From: Actinomyces timonensis DSM 23838
GTDB taxonomy: Bacteria > Actinomycetota > Actinomycetes > Actinomycetales > Actinomycetaceae
Reading direction: 5' to 3'
DNA: 47,220 nucleotides
Assembly: GCF_000295095.1 (NCBI RefSeq)
Contig: NZ_JH806632.1
Location: 1,336,068 to 1,383,287 of the forward strand
Numbering within the stretch: position 1 is the first letter of the stretch; each line of letters begins with the position of its first letter. The notes under the pieces are model-generated. The model made no database searches. It saw only the letters and a program-made list of their open reading frames with translations, and was not told the DNA's origin. Made by a program: the position numbers and the translations under genes. Positions 44,590 to 47,220 of the stretch are shown here, in pieces.

Positions 44590-45717
44590 TCAGGCGGGCA
44601 GGCGCTCGCCGGTGGCCGCGGAGAAGATGTGCTCCTGGCCGGGCTTGATGCGCACGTAGACCGTCTCGCCAGCGCCCGGCGCGGTGCGCGGGGGAACGCG
44701 GACGATGATCTGGCTGGAGTCCTCGCCGCTGCCGAGCTTGTCCTCCGAGCCCTCAGCGCCCACGAGCTCGCCGTAGATGTAGGCGTCGGAGCCGAGCTCC
44801 TCGACGAAGGACACGCGCACCGGGATCGAGTGCTCGTCAGAGGCGGAGACCACCTCGAGGGACTCGGGGCGGAAGCCGATGGCGACCTTGCCGCCGTCCT
44901 CAGGCTTGATGGCGTCGAGGGTGGCGCGGCTCAGCTGGATCTTCGCCGAGCCGATGGAGGCGACGTCGCCGCTGACGGTGAAGTGCCCCAGGTTCATCGC
45001 GGGGGAGCCGATGAAGCCGGCAACGAACTCGTTGGCGGGCTTGTCGTACATCTCGCGCGGGGTGCCGACCTGCTGGAGGAGTCCGTCCTTGAGGACCGCG
45101 ATGCGGTCGCCCATGGTGAGGGCCTCGGTCTGGTCGTGGGTGACGTAGACCGTCGTGACGCCCAGCGAGCGCTGGAGGGAGGCGATCTGCGTGCGGGTCT
45201 GGACACGGAGCTTGGCGTCCAGGTTGGACAGCGGCTCGTCCATGAGGAAGACCTTCGGCTTGCGCACGATGGCGCGGCCCATGGCCACGCGCTGGCGCTG
45301 ACCACCGGAGAGGGCCTTCGGCTTGCGGTCGAGGTACTCGGTCAGGCCGAGGATCTTGGCGGCCTCGCGGACGCGCTTGTCGATCTCCTCCTTGGGAGTA
45401 CCGGCGATCTTCAGAGCGAAGCCCATGTTGTCGTGCACGCTCATGTGCGGGTACAGGGCGTAGTTCTGGAAGACCATGGCGATGTCGCGGTCCTTGGGCT
45501 GGACATCGGTGACGTCGCGGTCGCCGATGAGGATGCGGCCGGAGTTGACGTCCTCCAGGCCGGCGAGCATGCGGAGCGACGTCGACTTCCCGCATCCGGA
45601 CGGGCCGACGAGGACGAGGAACTCGCCGTCGGCGATCTCGAGGTTGAGCTGATCCACCGAGGGGCGGTCGTTGCCCGGGTAGATGCGGGTGGCGTGATCA
45701 AAGGTCACGGTAGCCAT
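44590..45717 (-). CDS. ugpC: Sugar ABC transporter ATP-binding protein (MsmK/UgpC type)
   Basis: This ATPase energises carbohydrate importers and is often shared by several of them. The 375 residues have Walker A GPSGCGKST, Q-loop FQNYALYPHM, signature LSGGQRQRVAMGRAI, Walker B VFLMDEPLSNLDAKLR and switch His VTHDQTEA. A C-terminal TOBE/MalK-type regulatory domain follows (GFRPESLEVV, SFVEELGSDAYIYGELV). AAGGGA lies before ATG 45717. No permease or binding protein genes are near, which fits a shared ATPase. A perfect palindrome (45919-45936) and an imperfect one (45734-45751) lie upstream. Confidence 0.93.
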   Translation of the reverse strand: MATVTFDHATRIYPGNDRPSVDQLNLEIADGEFLVLVGPSGCGKSTSLRMLAGLEDVNSGRILIGDRDVTDVQPKDRDIAMVFQNYALYPHMSVHDNMGFALKIAGTPKEEIDKRVREAAKILGLTEYLDRKPKALSGGQRQRVAMGRAIVRKPKVFLMDEPLSNLDAKLRVQTRTQIASLQRSLGVTTVYVTHDQTEALTMGDRIAVLKDGLLQQVGTPREMYDKPANEFVAGFIGSPAMNLGHFTVSGDVASIGSAKIQLSRATLDAIKPEDGGKVAIGFRPESLEVVSASDEHSIPVRVSFVEELGSDAYIYGELVGAEGSEDKLGSGEDSSQIIVRVPPRTAPGAGETVYVRIKPGQEHIFSAATGERLPA

Positions 45718-45733
45718 GGAGTTATTCCCTTCA

Positions 45734-45751
45734 CCGGCAGGTACGTGCCGG
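45734..45751. promoter_or_regulatory. Imperfect palindrome next to the ABC ATPase start
   Basis: CCGGCA (45734-45739) and TGCCGG (45746-45751) flank GGTACG, 17 bases upstream of the 45717 start. It could be an operator or a 5' UTR hairpin of the ATPase transcript. Confidence 0.35.
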
Positions 45752-45918
45752 ACGATCCGTAGTGGAGAGGTGCCGGGATGTCAGCGTTGACGAAATTCGA
45801 TCGAGTCGGGCAGCGCGTGGCGTCCTTGGCGCGGTGCCGGGGCGGGAGCCCTCGACGGGTGTCATAATGTCATGGCCCACTCCGAAGCGCGACATCCGAT
45901 GGGAGGAGACCTGGGCAA

Positions 45919-45936
45919 ATGCAGTGTGAACTGCAT
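45919..45936. promoter_or_regulatory. Palindromic operator candidate in a divergent promoter region
   Basis: ATGCAGT-GTGA-ACTGCAT is a perfect 7-bp inverted repeat in the 261-base gap between the divergent sugar ABC ATPase and the Ser/Thr kinase gene, 43 bases upstream of the kinase start. It is probably the binding site of a dimeric repressor. Which of the two genes it controls cannot be told. Confidence 0.5.
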
Positions 45937-45978
45937 CACATGCTGTGGTCCCTTCTGCTCGGCCGGTACTCTGGCCGC

Positions 45979-47220
45979 ATGACGCAGTCCCCTGTCTCTC
46001 TTCCTCCGTCGATCAGCGGACTGCGGGCGGGCGCCACCGTCGGCGGCTACAGGCTCCTGCGGCGCCTCGGCGCCGGGGGCATGGGCGCGGTCTGGGAGGT
46101 GGCCGATGAGGCTGGCGACCGCGTCGCCATGAAGATCCTCCACCCGCAGATCGCCGCCGACCCCATGGCCCGGCGCCGCCTCGATCGGGAGGCCCAGGTC
46201 CTGGCCCGGGTCCGGGACGCCCGCGTGGCCCGCATCCTCGACATCGAGACCGGCGACTCCGAGTCCGCCCACGGCATGACCTTCGTCATCACCGAGCTCG
46301 TCGAGGGCCCCACCCTCCAGCGCGAGGTCGACCACGAGGGCGCCTACGACCTCGTCACCGACGCCCGCGACCTCTCCGACCTCGCCCACGGCCTGGTCGA
46401 CGCCTTGCGGGCCGTCCACGCGGCCGGCGTCATCCACCGGGATCTCAAGCCCTCCAACGTCATGCTCGGCGCCCAGGGGCCGGTCCTCATCGACTTCGGC
46501 ATCGCCCAGGTCGCCGACGACGTCCGCCTCACCCAGACCGGCCAGGTCACCGGGACCCCCGGATTCATCCCACCCGAGATGCTCGACGGTGACGAGCCCT
46601 CCCCCGGCGTCGACTGGTACGCCTGCGCGGGCGTGCTCCTCTTCGCGGTGACCGGCCGCGCGCCCTTCGGCTCCGGCCCCTGGCAGGTGGTCTTCCGCCG
46701 CGTCTATGCCGGGACGCCCGAGCTCGGTGATCTGCCCGAGGACTGCCCCGCCCTGGCGCGCGCCTTCCGCGCGGCCCTGGAGCCCAGGGCCGCGGACCGC
46801 CTCTCGATCGACGACCTGCTCTCCGTCCTCGACGAGATCGCCGACGGCGGGGACGGCTCGCGCGCTCTCGCCGCGGTCCTGCCCGGGGCCGGTGGCGTTG
46901 AGCCGCGGCCGTCCTTGGGCTCCCAGGGCCCGCTCTATCGCGCCCCGTCGGTGGGCGAGCCGAGCCCGACGTCGGTCCAGCGCCCGGGTGGCAGTCCGAC
47001 GATGAGCCCGGCGGCCTCCGGATATGGGACCTCCCCCGGCGCCTACGGGCGGGCTCCCGCGCCGAGCCCGTTCCAGGGCGCCGCCCCCGATGCGAGGTCT
47101 GGGGCCCAGGCGATCCCGGCCTCCTACGCCCCCGGCTCCGGCGCTGGGGGCGCGGGTGGGCCCGGCGGGGCGGTTGGCGCTGGCGGGAGTGTGCCCGGTG
47201 GTGCCTCGCCCGTGGGCCTG
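45979..47220 (+). CDS. Serine/threonine protein kinase (partial, runs off the window)
   Basis: The open frame continues to the last base without a stop; 414 codons are visible. It is a Hanks-type kinase: glycine loop LGAGGMGAVWEV (31-42), ATP Lys52 in VAMKIL, catalytic loop HRDLKPSN (153-160), DFG at 172-174, and activation segment with QVTGTPGFIPPEM. A long Pro/Gly/Ser/Ala-rich juxtamembrane-type linker begins near 300 and a membrane helix would be expected later. TACTCT ends 6 bases before ATG 45979 with no Shine-Dalgarno, which suggests a leaderless transcript. It resembles PknB-type kinases; the outside part is unseen. Confidence 0.93.
   Translation, partial: MTQSPVSLPPSISGLRAGATVGGYRLLRRLGAGGMGAVWEVADEAGDRVAMKILHPQIAADPMARRRLDREAQVLARVRDARVARILDIETGDSESAHGMTFVITELVEGPTLQREVDHEGAYDLVTDARDLSDLAHGLVDALRAVHAAGVIHRDLKPSNVMLGAQGPVLIDFGIAQVADDVRLTQTGQVTGTPGFIPPEMLDGDEPSPGVDWYACAGVLLFAVTGRAPFGSGPWQVVFRRVYAGTPELGDLPEDCPALARAFRAALEPRAADRLSIDDLLSVLDEIADGGDGSRALAAVLPGAGGVEPRPSLGSQGPLYRAPSVGEPSPTSVQRPGGSPTMSPAASGYGTSPGAYGRAPAPSPFQGAAPDARSGAQAIPASYAPGSGAGGAGGPGGAVGAGGSVPGGASPVGL

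Overview
The window is a high-GC, densely packed actinobacterial chromosome segment. The gene set fits the order Actinomycetales and probably an Actinomyces-like organism: an HspR-controlled dnaK operon with a HAIR operator on clpB, a fused LysX, an RlmC-type methyltransferase, an actinobacterial DUF4032/MsmK pair and a mannose-family PTS. The genus is inferred from gene content only.

Layout. 1-2411 is the 3' end of the heat-shock operon (dnaK end, grpE, a zinc-finger-less dnaJ, hspR). 2586-3053 is a small membrane protein. 3279-7949 is an apparent operon of lysX (lysyl-tRNA synthetase fused to a lysyl-phosphatidylglycerol synthase), a DUF998-like membrane protein and an alpha/beta hydrolase. 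8118-12630 is a minus-strand accessory stretch: an MT0933-like antitoxin, a YjbR protein, an XRE regulator coupled to a 5'-truncated DUF2975-like gene, and three paralogous surface proteins, one with a stop at codon 2. clpB (12873-15623) follows, with its HspR operator. 16210-17766 holds a frameshifted glycerophosphodiesterase and a HAD phosphatase, divergent from a LacI regulator; nadE follows.

21595-25321 is a four-gene mannose-family PTS plus a Cof-type phosphatase. 25360-27634 encodes a lipoprotein and a secreted NlpC/P60 hydrolase with cell-wall-binding repeats. A GNAT, an Aer-like PAS protein, a PadR/HAAS-ATPase/permease cassette, an AbiEi/DUF559-like protein and RlmC come next. 34978-39917 is housekeeping (ispF, cysS, rlmB) plus two uncharacterised proteins. 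40037-42780 is a LytTR-DUF3021-ABC cassette. The end carries a DUF4032 kinase-like gene, a sugar ABC ATPase of the MsmK/UgpC type and the start of a Ser/Thr protein kinase that runs off the window.

The most unusual non-coding structure is a 113-bp element present four times (8982, 29883, 32173, 33386). Each copy consists of six 14-bp palindromic units of the form GCACC-N4-GGTGC in the fixed order 14-5-14-5-14-9-14-5-14-5-14. Two copies bracket one AbiEi/DUF559-like gene. A second dispersed motif of about 28-31 bp (core CGAGACCGGGCGATCAGCAC) sits just after the stop codons of three genes, each time in the direction of that gene. Several genes show TANNNT followed by 5-7 bases and then the start codon, which suggests leaderless transcripts. 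No rRNA, tRNA, insertion sequence or CRISPR array was recognised.
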